Notes: generated from the letters alone by a model not told the origin. A stretch of 64,000 bases of DNA from Serratia fonticola (GCF_001006005.1 NZ_CP011254.1:2356001-2420000), one strand, 5' to 3'; shown: positions 1 to 10,437, counted from the stretch's first letter. A program made the numbers and translations.

Positions 1-245
1 CGGCGGCGAAGACCATGAACGGAATAACGGGCGAAGTCGGGCGCGTCACGGCGCTGATGCGTGAAATCTCGGCGGCCACTCGCGAACAAAGCAGTGGGAT
101 CGAGCAGGTTAACCTGGCGGTAGTGCAAATGGATCAGGTGGCACAGCAGAATGCGGCGCTGGTGGAAGAGTCTGCGGCAGCAACGCGCTCTTTGGAAGAG
201 CAGGCGCAACTATTGGCACAGAGTATGGCTGTGTTCAAACTGTGA
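1..245 (+). CDS. Methyl-accepting chemotaxis protein, C-terminal end (partial)
   Basis: The gene starts before the window; only the last 80 or so codons are present. They contain the end of the cytoplasmic signalling hairpin: [11 protein letters not shown], then [19 protein letters not shown], which is the descending helix typical of enterobacterial Tsr/Tar-type receptors that bind CheA and CheW. The protein ends in AVFKL with no NWETF-like CheR/CheB tether, so it is probably a low-abundance-type receptor. The ligand domain lies outside the window. A hairpin terminator follows directly. Confidence 0.9.
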   Translation, partial: AAKTMNGITGEVGRVTALMREISAATREQSSGIEQVNLAVVQMDQVAQQNAALVEESAAATRSLEEQAQLLAQSMAVFKL

Positions 246-249
246 TGTG

Positions 250-273
250 AAGGGGCGGTATGCCGCCCCTTTT
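250..273. terminator. Bidirectional terminator between chemotaxis receptor and fbp
   Basis: Inverted repeat AGGGGCGG / CCGCCCCT with a 4-base loop, flanked by A on the left and TTTT on the right. It lies between the convergent receptor gene and fbp and can serve both. Confidence 0.75.
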
Positions 274-279
274 ATAGCG

Positions 280-1284
280 TTACTGGTCTGGGAAATCAGC
301 AATAAAGCGTTCGGCGTCTTCTACCATCGATTTGGTTCCGACGAAGAATGGCGCACGCTGGTGCAGTTGTTGCGGCACGATATCCAGAATGCGGTTTTTG
401 CCATCGCTGGCTTTACCCCCGGCCTGTTCAGCCAGGAACGCCATCGGGTTGCATTCATACAGCAGACGCAGCTTGCCCTGTGGGTGGCTGGCGGTGCTTG
501 GGTAGATATAGATGCCGCCTTTGAGCAGGTTACGGTGGAAGTCGGCAACCAGTGAACCGATATAGCGTGAGGTATAAGGGCGCTGGGTGGCTTCATCCTG
601 CTCTTGGCAGTATTTGATGTATTTCTTCACCCCGAGCGGGAACTTGATGTAGTTACCTTCGTTGATGGAATACATATTGGCTTTTTCCGGGAAGCGCACT
701 TTCTCGTGGGAGAGACAGAACACCCCCAGAGACGGATCGTAGGTGAAGGCATGTACGCCATAACCGGTGGTGTATACCAGCATGGTGGAAGAGCCATAAA
801 CTACATAACCGGCCGCTACCTGTGCATGGCCAGGCTGCAGGAAATCTTCTTCGGTGACTGGCGTGCCAATCGGAGTGATGCGGCGATAGATAGAGAAGAT
901 CGTCCCGACCGAGACGTTCACATCAATGTTGGACGAGCCGTCCAACGGATCCATTAGCACCACATACTTGCCATTCTCAGCTCGCTCGCCGTCGAAAATC
1001 ACGATCTCGTCTTCTTCTTCCGACGCGATGCCCGCAACTTCACCACGAGCCTTCAACGCTGCTTTCAGCTTTTCGTTCGCGAACAGGTCCAGCTTCATCT
1101 GAACTTCGCCCTGAACGTTGGAAATGCCGTTAGTCCCCAAAATATCAACTAAACCTGCCTTGTTGATATCACGGTGAATGATCTTGGCACCCAGTTTGAT
1201 GGCAGAAAGTAATGAGGTCAGCTCACCGGTGGCGTGAGAGAAGTCGTGTTGTTTCTCGACGATAAATTCGCCTAACGTTTTCAT
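280..1284 (-). CDS. fbp: Fructose-1,6-bisphosphatase class I
   Basis: Cytoplasmic gluconeogenic enzyme that hydrolyses fructose 1,6-bisphosphate to fructose 6-phosphate. At 334 residues it is close to the 332 of E. coli Fbp. The metal/phosphate motif DPLDGSSN is at residues 112-119, and the acidic cluster SEEEDE near residue 90 supplies further metal ligands. It is convergent with the receptor gene and divergent from mpl, as fbp and mpl are in E. coli. Identification is secure. Confidence 0.97.
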   Translation of the reverse strand: MKTLGEFIVEKQHDFSHATGELTSLLSAIKLGAKIIHRDINKAGLVDILGTNGISNVQGEVQMKLDLFANEKLKAALKARGEVAGIASEEEDEIVIFDGERAENGKYVVLMDPLDGSSNIDVNVSVGTIFSIYRRITPIGTPVTEEDFLQPGHAQVAAGYVVYGSSTMLVYTTGYGVHAFTYDPSLGVFCLSHEKVRFPEKANMYSINEGNYIKFPLGVKKYIKYCQEQDEATQRPYTSRYIGSLVADFHRNLLKGGIYIYPSTASHPQGKLRLLYECNPMAFLAEQAGGKASDGKNRILDIVPQQLHQRAPFFVGTKSMVEDAERFIADFPDQ

Positions 1285-1454
1285 GACACAATCCCTGAAT
1301 CTACGGATGGATAGCGGCTTGTTAACATACCGCCAACGTTTTCGTCAGCAGTGTAGCCCAAAGCAACTTGCGATTCATAGGCAAATCCATTTCTTCTGAG
1401 CGATTCTGAGCGCTAGAATAGGCAGTAAATCGTTGCACTAAAATGAGAGACCTA

Positions 1455-2834
1455 ATGCGCATACATATTCTTGGGATCTGCGGCACCTTTATGGGTGGGC
1501 TAGCCATGTTGGCTCGTTCACTGGGGCATGAGGTGACCGGTTCAGATGCCAACGTCTATCCTCCTATGAGCACCTTACTTGAAAAGCAGGGGATCGATCT
1601 GATCCAGGGTTACGATCCTGCCCAGTTGGATCCGGCTCCGGATCTGGTGATTATCGGCAATGCCATGAGCCGTGGTAATCCTTGCGTAGAAGCGGTGCTG
1701 GAGCAGAGCATTCCTTACATGTCTGGCCCTCAGTGGCTGCATGATTATGTCCTGCGCGATCGTTGGGTGCTGGCGGTAGCGGGAACACACGGTAAAACCA
1801 CCACCGCCGGGATGGCGACCTGGATCCTGGAAGCCTGCGGTTATCAGCCGGGCTTTGTGATCGGCGGTGTACCAGGCAATTTTGATGTCTCGGCCCGTCT
1901 TGGCGGTAGCCCGTTCTTTGTCATCGAAGCCGATGAGTATGACTGTGCCTTCTTCGACAAACGCTCCAAGTTCGTTCATTACTGCCCGCGCACGTTGATC
2001 ATGAACAACCTCGAGTTCGATCATGCCGACATCTTTGACGATCTGAAAGCGATCCAGAAGCAGTTCCACCACCTGGTACGCCTGGTGCCGGGCCAAGGCA
2101 AGATTATCCTGCCGGAAAACGACACCCATCTGAAACAGGTGATGGCGATGGGGTGCTGGAGCGAACAGGAATGGGTCGGGGAAGGGGGCGCGTGGCGCGC
2201 ACACAAACTGACGACGGATGCCAGCCATTACGAAGTGTTCCTCAATGGTGAGAAGGTAGGGGAAGTTAACTGGGCGCTGGTGGGCGAACACAACATGCAT
2301 AATGGCCTGATGGCAATCGCTGCTACCCGTCATGTTGGCGTACAGCCAGCCGATGCCTGCCGGGCGCTGGGTGACTTTATCAATGCCCGCCGCCGTCTGG
2401 AATTGCGTGGTGAAGCCAACGGCGTCACGGTGTATGACGACTTTGCTCATCATCCGACAGCCATTCTGGCTACCTTGGCGGCGCTGCGTGGCAAAGTGGG
2501 CGGCACCGCACGCATCCTGGCCGTGCTGGAGCCTCGCTCAAACACCATGAAAATGGGGATCAGCAAAAACGATCTGGCCCCCTCACTGGGTCGTGCCGAC
2601 GAAGTGTTCCTGTTCCAGCCTCACCACATCCCGTGGCAGGTAGCAGAAGTTGCCGAAGCTTGTGTCCAGCCCGCGCACTGGAGTGCCGATCTGGATACGC
2701 TGGTGGAGATGATCGTGAAAACCGCGCAGCCGGGTGACCATATTCTGGTGATGAGCAACGGCGGGTTTGGCGGCATTCATGACAAATTGCTGGCAGGGCT
2801 GGCTAACAAGGCTGAACCGAAAGAAACCTACTAA
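1455..2834 (+). CDS. mpl: UDP-N-acetylmuramate:L-Ala-gamma-D-Glu-meso-DAP ligase
   Basis: Peptidoglycan recycling ligase that attaches the recovered tripeptide L-Ala-D-Glu-mDap to UDP-MurNAc. It is a Mur ligase: an N-terminal Rossmann start (MRIHILGICG), the ATP loop GTHGKTTT at about residues 110-117, and a C-terminal domain with DDFAHHPTA. The ATG at 1455 gives 459 residues and matches the E. coli N-terminus; an in-frame ATG at 1443 would add four residues. A rho-independent hairpin follows. Confidence 0.96.
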   Translation: MRIHILGICGTFMGGLAMLARSLGHEVTGSDANVYPPMSTLLEKQGIDLIQGYDPAQLDPAPDLVIIGNAMSRGNPCVEAVLEQSIPYMSGPQWLHDYVLRDRWVLAVAGTHGKTTTAGMATWILEACGYQPGFVIGGVPGNFDVSARLGGSPFFVIEADEYDCAFFDKRSKFVHYCPRTLIMNNLEFDHADIFDDLKAIQKQFHHLVRLVPGQGKIILPENDTHLKQVMAMGCWSEQEWVGEGGAWRAHKLTTDASHYEVFLNGEKVGEVNWALVGEHNMHNGLMAIAATRHVGVQPADACRALGDFINARRRLELRGEANGVTVYDDFAHHPTAILATLAALRGKVGGTARILAVLEPRSNTMKMGISKNDLAPSLGRADEVFLFQPHHIPWQVAEVAEACVQPAHWSADLDTLVEMIVKTAQPGDHILVMSNGGFGGIHDKLLAGLANKAEPKETY

Positions 2835-2878
2835 CGTTTAGTTAAACAGGCGTCGCGTGCGGCGCTTGTTCCAATACC

Positions 2879-2902
2879 AAGGTCGCTGATGCGGCCTTTT
2901 TT
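2879..2902 (+). terminator. mpl: mpl terminator
   Basis: Stem GGTCGC / GCGGCC (one G-T pair), loop TGAT, followed by six T. It sits 45 bases after the mpl stop. Confidence 0.6.
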
Positions 2903-2910
2903 ACACCCAT

Positions 2911-2934
2911 AAAAAAGCCCTCGCGTGCGAGGGC
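2911..2934 (-). terminator. Terminator of the minus-strand DUF1471 gene
   Basis: Eight-base-pair stem GCCCTCGC / GCGAGGGC with a 2-base centre. On the minus strand it is followed by six T. It lies downstream of the gene at 3048-3311, convergent with mpl. Confidence 0.75.
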
Positions 2935-3047
2935 AATGGGGTTCGTCGGATAGGACGACGACAATTTCCGAGGATATAACGTTTACCTGAGAACTCGGCA
3001 GTGGCAGTGACGAGGGTAGTCAGTTCAGTAAGCGCGACCTCGGTGTT

Positions 3048-3311
3048 TTACTTGTAGATTTCAGCCGTTGCGTGCCAGTTGCCATTTTCATAGGCTTCGA
3101 TCACACGGTAGGCTTTGGCCCCTTGCTGGTCCGCTTTATCAGACAGCGCCTGACGGATATCAGAAGGTGCGCCACCCACGCCGCTAGCGGTAATGGTGCC
3201 GACAGACTGCAGATTGCTGGCTTGGGCATCAGTGACCAGGTTAGCCGCAGAAGCACCGAAAGAAACGGCAGACAGCAGGCTAAGTGCAACGAGAGTAGTT
3301 TTCATGTTCAT
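3048..3311 (-). CDS. DUF1471 (YhcN/BhsA-type) small periplasmic protein, copy 1
   Basis: An 87-residue exported protein. It has a signal peptide (MNMKTTLVALSLLSAVSFGASA-A) followed by one DUF1471 domain ending in HATAEIYK. Proteins of this family (YhcN, BhsA, McbA) are small periplasmic or surface proteins linked to acid, peroxide and biofilm stress; the molecular role is not settled. It is a close paralogue of the gene at 3445-3708, with the core SGVG-APSDIRQALS-KAD shared, so a tandem duplication is likely. The start at 3311 is preferred because AAGGA lies a suitable distance upstream. Confidence 0.85.
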   Translation of the reverse strand: MNMKTTLVALSLLSAVSFGASAANLVTDAQASNLQSVGTITASGVGGAPSDIRQALSDKADQQGAKAYRVIEAYENGNWHATAEIYK

Positions 3312-3444
3312 GATACTTGGATCCTTAATCGTTCAGAGATAACGGCCTGGAAGGGCTTTACAGCGTTTTTTATACTTGAAGGCGGTTATCTACTTGGTTT
3401 TTTACCAGAGAGTTGTCGTGCAATGCTCACATAACATCTTGTAC

Positions 3445-3708
3445 TTACTTGTAAATCTCAGCGGTAGCGTGGTAGTTGCCTTCGTTACGAGCTTCGATCA
3501 CGCGGTAAGCAGTCGCGCCTTGGGCATCGGCTTTGGCAGACAGTGCCTGACGGATATCAGAAGGTGCTGCACCGACGCCGCTCACGGTGATGGTACCGGC
3601 AGACTGCAGTTTTTCAGCCTGTGAAGCATCAACGGATTGTGCTGCGAATGCACCGAAAGACAGCATGGACAGCAGGCTAATTGTTGCTACGGTAGTTTTA
3701 ATTTTCAT
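3445..3708 (-). CDS. yhcN: DUF1471 protein YhcN
   Basis: An 87-residue periplasmic protein whose N-terminus (MKIKTTVA, then LSFGAFA) matches E. coli YhcN, as does the HATAE-YK end. In E. coli yhcN also lies next to argR and is linked to peroxide and acid stress. A signal peptide of about 22 residues is visible. It is transcribed in the same direction as the DUF1471 copy 133 bp downstream, with no obvious terminator between them, so the two may be co-transcribed. A CRP-like palindrome lies upstream. Confidence 0.9.
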   Translation of the reverse strand: MKIKTTVATISLLSMLSFGAFAAQSVDASQAEKLQSAGTITVSGVGAAPSDIRQALSAKADAQGATAYRVIEARNEGNYHATAEIYK

Positions 3709-3748
3709 GATTTATCCTCTTCGTATTCTTTTATCAGTTCCAATGAAC

Positions 3749-3764
3749 TGTGATTTACGTCACG
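3749..3764. promoter_or_regulatory. CRP-like site upstream of yhcN
   Basis: TGTGA-TTTACG-TCACG matches the CRP consensus TGTGA-N6-TCACA at 9 of 10 fixed positions. It ends 41 bases from the yhcN ATG. TATACT lies upstream of it on the minus strand; if that is the -10 box, CRP would sit over or after the start site and could repress. Function is inferred. Confidence 0.45.
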
Positions 3765-4073
3765 AAAATGAGTATACATCTAGTAACGGAAAAAATTAAT
3801 AGCTGACTAACAGTTTCTAGTGAAACTTTATTGGGGTGGCCGTTACTTTTAATAACCTAATGGAATAAAAAACGGCGATAAAATACACTTTTGATGTTAA
3901 ATTTTTGTAATTTCAATGAGCTAAGTGCTTTTGACTAAAAGTGCGGAAGCTTCCAGTCACTATCACCAGTCACCCAGAAATGTCATTGAAATGTGCTGCA
4001 GGTCGGCTTTTTGGCAGTTTTAAACGTGGTAGGCAGTGCGGAAGAAGTAAATGAAGGGTTAATAAAGGATGCA

Positions 4074-4100
4074 CAGCCCGCGACGGAGCGCCGCAGGCTG
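4074..4100 (-). terminator. argR: Possible argR terminator
   Basis: On the minus strand CAGCCTGCG pairs with CGCGGGCTG across a 9-base loop, just after the argR stop. The T-run that follows is poor (CATCCTTTATT), so this is a weak call. Confidence 0.4.
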
Positions 4101-4111
4101 CGCTGAATGCA

Positions 4112-5986
<1,875 letters not shown>

Positions 5987-6010
5987 TCCCTCAGTATGTG
6001 ATGTTTTGAT

Positions 6011-6038
6011 AAGCCGCCGGGCCGAATCCGGCGGCTTT
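6011..6038 (+). terminator. mdh: mdh terminator
   Basis: Ten-base-pair stem AAGCCGCCGG / CCGGCGGCTT, 7-base loop, then TTCTTAT. It lies between convergent mdh and sfsB and may serve both. Confidence 0.75.
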
Positions 6039-6048
6039 CTTATGTTTA

Positions 6049-6309
6049 TCATGATTTGATTCGACTTTTCCGATCTCGCAGATGATGGGTGAGCGGATCA
6101 AAATATCTGCTCGGCCAGATCTCTGCCGGATGTACGTTCAGTGCATCAGCAATCAACCACTCTCCCTTGGGCCAAGGACGTGACAGCGCGTTGGCCAACG
6201 TCGATGAACTTAGCCCTGCCCCCCGTGAAACCGCAGCCAGAGTGGTACCTCTCTTCTTCAAAGCCGCGATGACGTCTGCTGGATGCCAATCTGGGTCCCG
6301 TGAATTCAT
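6049..6309 (-). CDS. sfsB: Ner/Nlp-family transcriptional regulator SfsB
   Basis: An 86-residue DNA-binding protein of the Nlp/Ner family (phage Mu Ner and E. coli SfsB). The start DWHPADVIAALKK, the helix-turn-helix core SRGAGLSSSTLANALSRPWPKGE at about residues 28-50, and IWPSRYFDP match SfsB closely. E. coli SfsB was described as affecting maltose-gene expression and lies next to ispB, as here apart from two inserted genes. It is divergent from a Mu-repressor-like gene, with a palindrome between them. The true targets are unknown. Confidence 0.88.
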   Translation of the reverse strand: MNSRDPDWHPADVIAALKKRGTTLAAVSRGAGLSSSTLANALSRPWPKGEWLIADALNVHPAEIWPSRYFDPLTHHLRDRKSRIKS

Positions 6310-6340
6310 ATTTTCATTCCTTTTTTGATTAGAGAAAGTT

Positions 6341-6362
6341 CTGTTAGTGGTATAACTAACAG
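6341..6362. promoter_or_regulatory. Palindromic operator candidate between sfsB and the Mu-like gene
   Basis: Perfect inverted repeat CTGTTAGT - GGTATA - ACTAACAG in the divergent intergenic region. The segment TATAACTAAC recurs at 7024-7033, upstream of the second Mu-like gene. It is probably bound by one of the three local DNA-binding proteins; this is inference from position and shared sequence. Confidence 0.5.
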
Positions 6363-6484
6363 GTAAGTATTAATCGTTTGAACAACGTGAAGCGTTTATT
6401 CAGAAACTAGGATACCACCAAGTTTCCCAAAAATACCTTATGGTTTCTGAAAAATTTGTCTTGCCACACAATTGTCCCGAGATC

Positions 6485-6847
6485 ATGGCTATGAAAAACG
6501 AGTGGTTTGCTGCCAAGGAGCTGATAGGCATCGCAGGATTACCGTCCTCTACACAGGGAATCAATCTGATGGCCCGGCGCGAAAATTGGCTCAGCCGTCG
6601 CCGCAAAGGCGTGCAAGGCAAGGCGCTGGAATACCATATCGACAGTTTGCCTACCGGCGTCAAAAACCTGCTGGTATTGCGCGAAGAGCCTGCGATCTAT
6701 GAGGCCGGACGTCAGGACCCACTGGCGGTGTGGATCGAATACTATTACCACCTTTCAGACAGTGAGCGTGGTCAAGTGATGGCATTTTTGATGCGTGAAG
6801 GTATGGATAGCCTGCTGACCTGGATTGCCGAAAAGAACAAACAGTAA
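6485..6847 (+). CDS. Mu repressor/transposase-type DNA-binding protein, copy 1
   Basis: About 120 residues. The N-terminal half is the winged-helix domain found at the start of Mu transposase A and Mu repressor: EWFAAKELIGIAGLPSSTQGINLMARRENW, then a basic stretch and EYHIDSLP. The C-terminal tail ends FLMREGMDSLLTWIAEKNK, a motif shared with the gene at 7112. There is no transposase catalytic domain, so it is a stand-alone regulator-like protein. The start at 6485 is chosen because the paralogue begins just before EWF; starts at 6440 or 6491 are possible and no strong ribosome binding site decides. Function is unknown. Confidence 0.75.
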   Translation: MAMKNEWFAAKELIGIAGLPSSTQGINLMARRENWLSRRRKGVQGKALEYHIDSLPTGVKNLLVLREEPAIYEAGRQDPLAVWIEYYYHLSDSERGQVMAFLMREGMDSLLTWIAEKNKQ

Positions 6848-6871
6848 ATCTCCTCAGCTGACGTGCACTTT

Positions 6872-6895
6872 GTAGGGGCGCCGCATGCTGCGCCC
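6872..6895. repeat. GTAGGGGCGC palindromic repeat, copy 1
   Basis: GTAG followed by the perfect palindrome-type arms GGGCGCCGCATG / CTGCGCCC, 24 bases. One of four copies in the window, all intergenic and all just downstream of plus-strand genes. Confidence 0.8.
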
Positions 6896-7015
6896 GAGTA
6901 GCCATATGGTGCTCCCACCAAGCTCCTTTCTGCGTCGCCTCTCTGTTTTCCCCTCCTTATTTAGTAAGTGTTTCTTGAGTATTTCGTCAGATTTTTGGTT
7001 ATTGGCAACGGCTTG

Positions 7016-7033
7016 GTTAATGTTATAACTAAC
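7016..7033. promoter_or_regulatory. Operator-like site upstream of second Mu-like gene
   Basis: GTTAATGTTATAACTAAC is an imperfect palindrome that shares TATAACTAAC with the site at 6341-6362. A further partial copy, GTCAGTTAG, lies at 7075-7083. All are within about 100 bases upstream of the ATG at 7112. Confidence 0.45.
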
Positions 7034-7111
7034 TTATTGGCATTAGTTGTTCATGCAACTGGAAGGTCTGATAAGTCAGTTAGGGGCAACGCCGAGATCA
7101 AGGAGGGGGGA

Positions 7112-7486
7112 ATGGGTCAGGAGTGGTTTACCGCCAACGAACTGAAAGAGAAAGGCGAATTGGGCAGCTCACCGCAAGGGATCAATAAGCGAGCACGTGA
7201 GCAAAACTGGCGATGGCAGCGACGTTTTGGCAAGCAGGGGGTGACTAAGGAGTATCATATCAGCAGCCTGCCCCTCTCGACCCAAAATGAGTTGTATCCC
7301 CAGCGATATCCCCTTGCTGCAGAGGAACCGGCGACTTATATCGTCTTCCGTGATGACGATCCTGGGGCACGTTTGCAGAGCTATCTGGCAGGTATGAAAC
7401 CTGACGAATACGCGGTTTTATTGAGTTTTCTGGCGGAGAATGGGGTTGCGGGGTTGCTGGATCTCATTAGCAAGGCAAATAAATAG
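7112..7486 (+). CDS. Mu repressor/transposase-type DNA-binding protein, copy 2
   Basis: A 124-residue paralogue of the protein at 6485. The Mu-type winged helix is QEWFTANELKEKGELGSSPQGINKRAREQNW with EYHISSLP; the tail ends FLAENGVAGLLDLISKANK. The start at 7112 has an excellent Shine-Dalgarno (AAGGAGG at 7100-7106). The frame is open further upstream, but that extension (VIGNGLVNVITNLLALVV) covers the operator-like region and is unlikely to be coding. No catalytic domain is present. It may be a leftover or domesticated Mu-like repressor; its role is unknown. Confidence 0.75.
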   Translation: MGQEWFTANELKEKGELGSSPQGINKRAREQNWRWQRRFGKQGVTKEYHISSLPLSTQNELYPQRYPLAAEEPATYIVFRDDDPGARLQSYLAGMKPDEYAVLLSFLAENGVAGLLDLISKANK

Positions 7487-7507
7487 GCCTGCATTGCAGG
7501 CCTATTT
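7481..7507. terminator. Bidirectional terminator between second Mu-like gene and ispB
   Basis: Perfect 12-bp arms AAATAGGCCTGC / GCAGGCCTATTT with a 3-base loop. The left arm contains the stop codon of the gene at 7112-7486. It lies between convergent genes. Confidence 0.7.
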
Positions 7508-7530
7508 GAATATTAAGAAACTTAAATTTC

Positions 7531-8502
7531 TTAAAAGTCTCGTTGAACCGCCAGATGCGCTAATCCTTCCAGTGCGGTTCGATAAGGAGAGTCGGGCAAA
7601 ATCTGCAATGCGGCGATCGCCTTGTCCGCTTCTTCTTCTGCGCGCTGACGTGTATAGGTGAGTGAACCACACTCCTGCATGGTAGCCAGAACCGGCTCCA
7701 GCAGATGGCGGCCATTCCCCTGTTCAATCGCGCCACGGATCATCGCAGACTGCTCGGCATTGCCATTATGCATCGCATGCAACAACGGCAGCGTCGGCTT
7801 GCCCTCGTTCAAGTCATCGCCGGTATTTTTACCCAGGGTCACGCCGTCTGCACTGTAGTCCAGCAGATCGTCGATCAGTTGGAATGCCGTACCAAGATAG
7901 CGGCCATAGTCTTGCAGCGCCTGCTCTTCCGCCGGGTTAGCCTCTGAGAGGATGGCTGATGACTGAGCTGCCGCCTCAAACAGACGAGCGGTTTTGCTGT
8001 AGATGACCCGCATATAGTTTTCTTCACTGATATTCGGATCGTTGACGTTCATCAACTGCAGCACTTCACCTTCGGCGATCACGTTGACCGCTTCGGACAT
8101 CACTGCCAGCACGCGCAGCGATTCCAGGCTGGTCATCATCTGGAAAGCACGCGTATAAATGAAATCGCCCACCAACACGCTGGCGGCATTGCCAAACGCC
8201 GCGTTGGCGGTCGCCTTGCCACGGCGCATGTCGGACTCATCCACCACGTCATCATGCAACAGGGTCGCGGTATGGATGAACTCTATCAGGGCAGCAACGG
8301 CAATGTGTTTATCGCCTTGATAGTGCAAGGCCCGTGCTGCCAGAACGGCGATCATCGGGCGAATGCGCTTACCGCCACCGCTGATAATGTAATAGCCAAG
8401 TTGATTGATGAGCGTGACATCGGAATTCAACTGTTCGAGAATTGTTGCGTTCACGGCCGCCATATCTTGCGCGGTTAACTCAGTAATTTGTTCTAGGTTC
8501 AT
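7531..8502 (-). CDS. ispB: Octaprenyl diphosphate synthase
   Basis: Trans-polyprenyl synthase that makes the C40 side chain of ubiquinone and menaquinone from IPP and FPP. It has 323 residues, equal to E. coli IspB. The two aspartate-rich motifs are DDVVD at residues 84-88 and DDLLD at 211-215. The ATG at 8502 gives the conserved MNLEQI start; an in-frame ATG at 8553 would add a non-conserved 17-residue extension. It is divergent from rplU. Confidence 0.97.
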   Translation of the reverse strand: MNLEQITELTAQDMAAVNATILEQLNSDVTLINQLGYYIISGGGKRIRPMIAVLAARALHYQGDKHIAVAALIEFIHTATLLHDDVVDESDMRRGKATANAAFGNAASVLVGDFIYTRAFQMMTSLESLRVLAVMSEAVNVIAEGEVLQLMNVNDPNISEENYMRVIYSKTARLFEAAAQSSAILSEANPAEEQALQDYGRYLGTAFQLIDDLLDYSADGVTLGKNTGDDLNEGKPTLPLLHAMHNGNAEQSAMIRGAIEQGNGRHLLEPVLATMQECGSLTYTRQRAEEEADKAIAALQILPDSPYRTALEGLAHLAVQRDF

Positions 8503-8670
8503 TGTATTTTTTTCAGCTGTGTTTCTGTTGACCGCGATGAGAACGCTGCTCACATCGGTACATGGCGGTAACTGTCCTGTTGATTGTACTTGAAAATCGG
8601 CCCAGATAAACGTTGTGAGAGAAACTGTGTTTTTTTTCTTCTTTTTTCACCTTCTGGCCCTAATCTGCTC

Positions 8671-9083
<413 letters not shown>

Positions 9084-9088
9084 GTTAG

Positions 9089-9358
<270 letters not shown>

Positions 9359-9385
9359 TTTTTCGAGCCTTACGAAATAGATGTT

Positions 9386-9414
9386 AAGCCCCGCAATTCG
9401 TTGCGGGGCTTTTT
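9386..9414 (+). terminator. rpmA: rpmA terminator
   Basis: Eleven-base-pair stem AAGCCCCGCAA / TTGCGGGGCTT around the loop TTCG, followed by T-rich sequence. Readthrough would be needed to reach yhbE and obgE from the rplU promoter. Confidence 0.85.
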
Positions 9415-9465
9415 ACATTTATAGATTGCTTGTGCTTGGCGGCACAACGCACAGACAGTGAGAAG

Positions 9466-10437
9466 ATGGAAAAAAAACAGCAGGCTGGCGTTGGTATTTT
9501 TCTGGCGGTCACCACAGCGGTTTGCTGGGGCGCACTGCCTATCGCAATGAAAGAAGTGCTGGAAGTGATGGAGCCGTTTACCATCGTCTGGTATCGCTTT
9601 ACGATTGCCGCCATCGGCCTGGGGATGATCCTGGCAGTGCGCGGGCGTTTACCCCCGGTGAAAATGTTCCGTCAACCCCGCTGGTTGCTGTTGCTGGCGA
9701 TCGCCACTGCCGGGTTGTTGGGCAACTTTGTCTTCTTCAGCTCTTCGCTGCAATATTTGAGTCCGACGGCCTCGCAGGTTATCGGCCAACTCTCGCCGGT
9801 GGGCATGATGTTCGCCAGCGTATTGATCCTGAAAGAAAGGATGCGTATCACTCAGGTGATTGGCGCTCTGATGCTGATCTGCGGGCTGATGCTGTTTTTC
9901 AACGTCAGCCTGATCGAGATCTTCACTCAGTTCACAGACTACACGCTCGGTGTGTTGTTGGGCGTGTGTGCAGCCATGGTTTGGGTGACCTATGGCGTGG
10001 CGCAGAAAGTATTACTGCGTCGATTGGCCTCACCGCAGATCCTGGTCTTGTTGTACACTTTATGTGCGATCGCGTTATTCCCGCTTGCGAAGCCAGCGGT
10101 GATTTTCCAGCTCAGCGGCTGGCAATTGGCCTGTCTGCTGTTCTGTGGTGCTAACACGCTGATTGGTTATGGTGCGCTGGCGGAAGCGATGGCGCGCTGG
10201 CAGGCGGCCCAGGTGAGTGCGTTAATCACGCTGACTCCCCTGTTTACCCTGCTGTTTTCAGATTTATTGGCGCTGGCCTGGCCACAGGTATTTACGGCCC
10301 CGGCATTGAATGTCGTTGGCTATGTAGGTGCTTTTGTGGTGGTTGCAGGTGCCATGTTTTCCGCAATTGGTCACCGTTGGTGGCCGCGACGGGCAGAAAC
10401 CAGCCTGGTTGCTTCTTTGAAGCGGCCCGGTGAATGA
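9466..10437 (+). CDS. yhbE: EamA-family inner membrane transporter YhbE
   Basis: A 323-residue inner membrane protein of the drug/metabolite transporter superfamily, with ten predicted helices in two EamA repeats (about residues 8-145 and 155-300). It is closely similar to E. coli YhbE throughout, including TAVCWGALPIAMK and LSPTASQVIGQLSPVGMM. The substrate is not established. The start at 9466 gives the MEKKQQAG N-terminus. It lies in the conserved slot between rpmA and obgE and ends 16 bases before obgE, so it is probably co-transcribed with it. Confidence 0.92.
   Translation: MEKKQQAGVGIFLAVTTAVCWGALPIAMKEVLEVMEPFTIVWYRFTIAAIGLGMILAVRGRLPPVKMFRQPRWLLLLAIATAGLLGNFVFFSSSLQYLSPTASQVIGQLSPVGMMFASVLILKERMRITQVIGALMLICGLMLFFNVSLIEIFTQFTDYTLGVLLGVCAAMVWVTYGVAQKVLLRRLASPQILVLLYTLCAIALFPLAKPAVIFQLSGWQLACLLFCGANTLIGYGALAEAMARWQAAQVSALITLTPLFTLLFSDLLALAWPQVFTAPALNVVGYVGAFVVVAGAMFSAIGHRWWPRRAETSLVASLKRPGE

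Larger units (their letters stand above)
3709..4111. other. 403-bp intergenic region between yhcN and argR
   Basis: An AT-rich gap between two minus-strand genes. It holds the yhcN promoter region with a CRP-like site at 3749-3764 and a hairpin next to the argR stop at 4074-4100. No convincing small gene was seen. Confidence 0.6.

Noticed and set aside
1575..2453. Long minus-strand reading frame (292 codons) inside mpl
   Set aside because: Complete shadow of mpl with no recognisable protein; produced by codon bias on the opposite strand.
6968..7111. N-terminal extension of the second Mu-type protein
   Set aside because: The extension covers the operator-like sites and has no counterpart in the paralogue; AAGGAGG points to the ATG at 7112.
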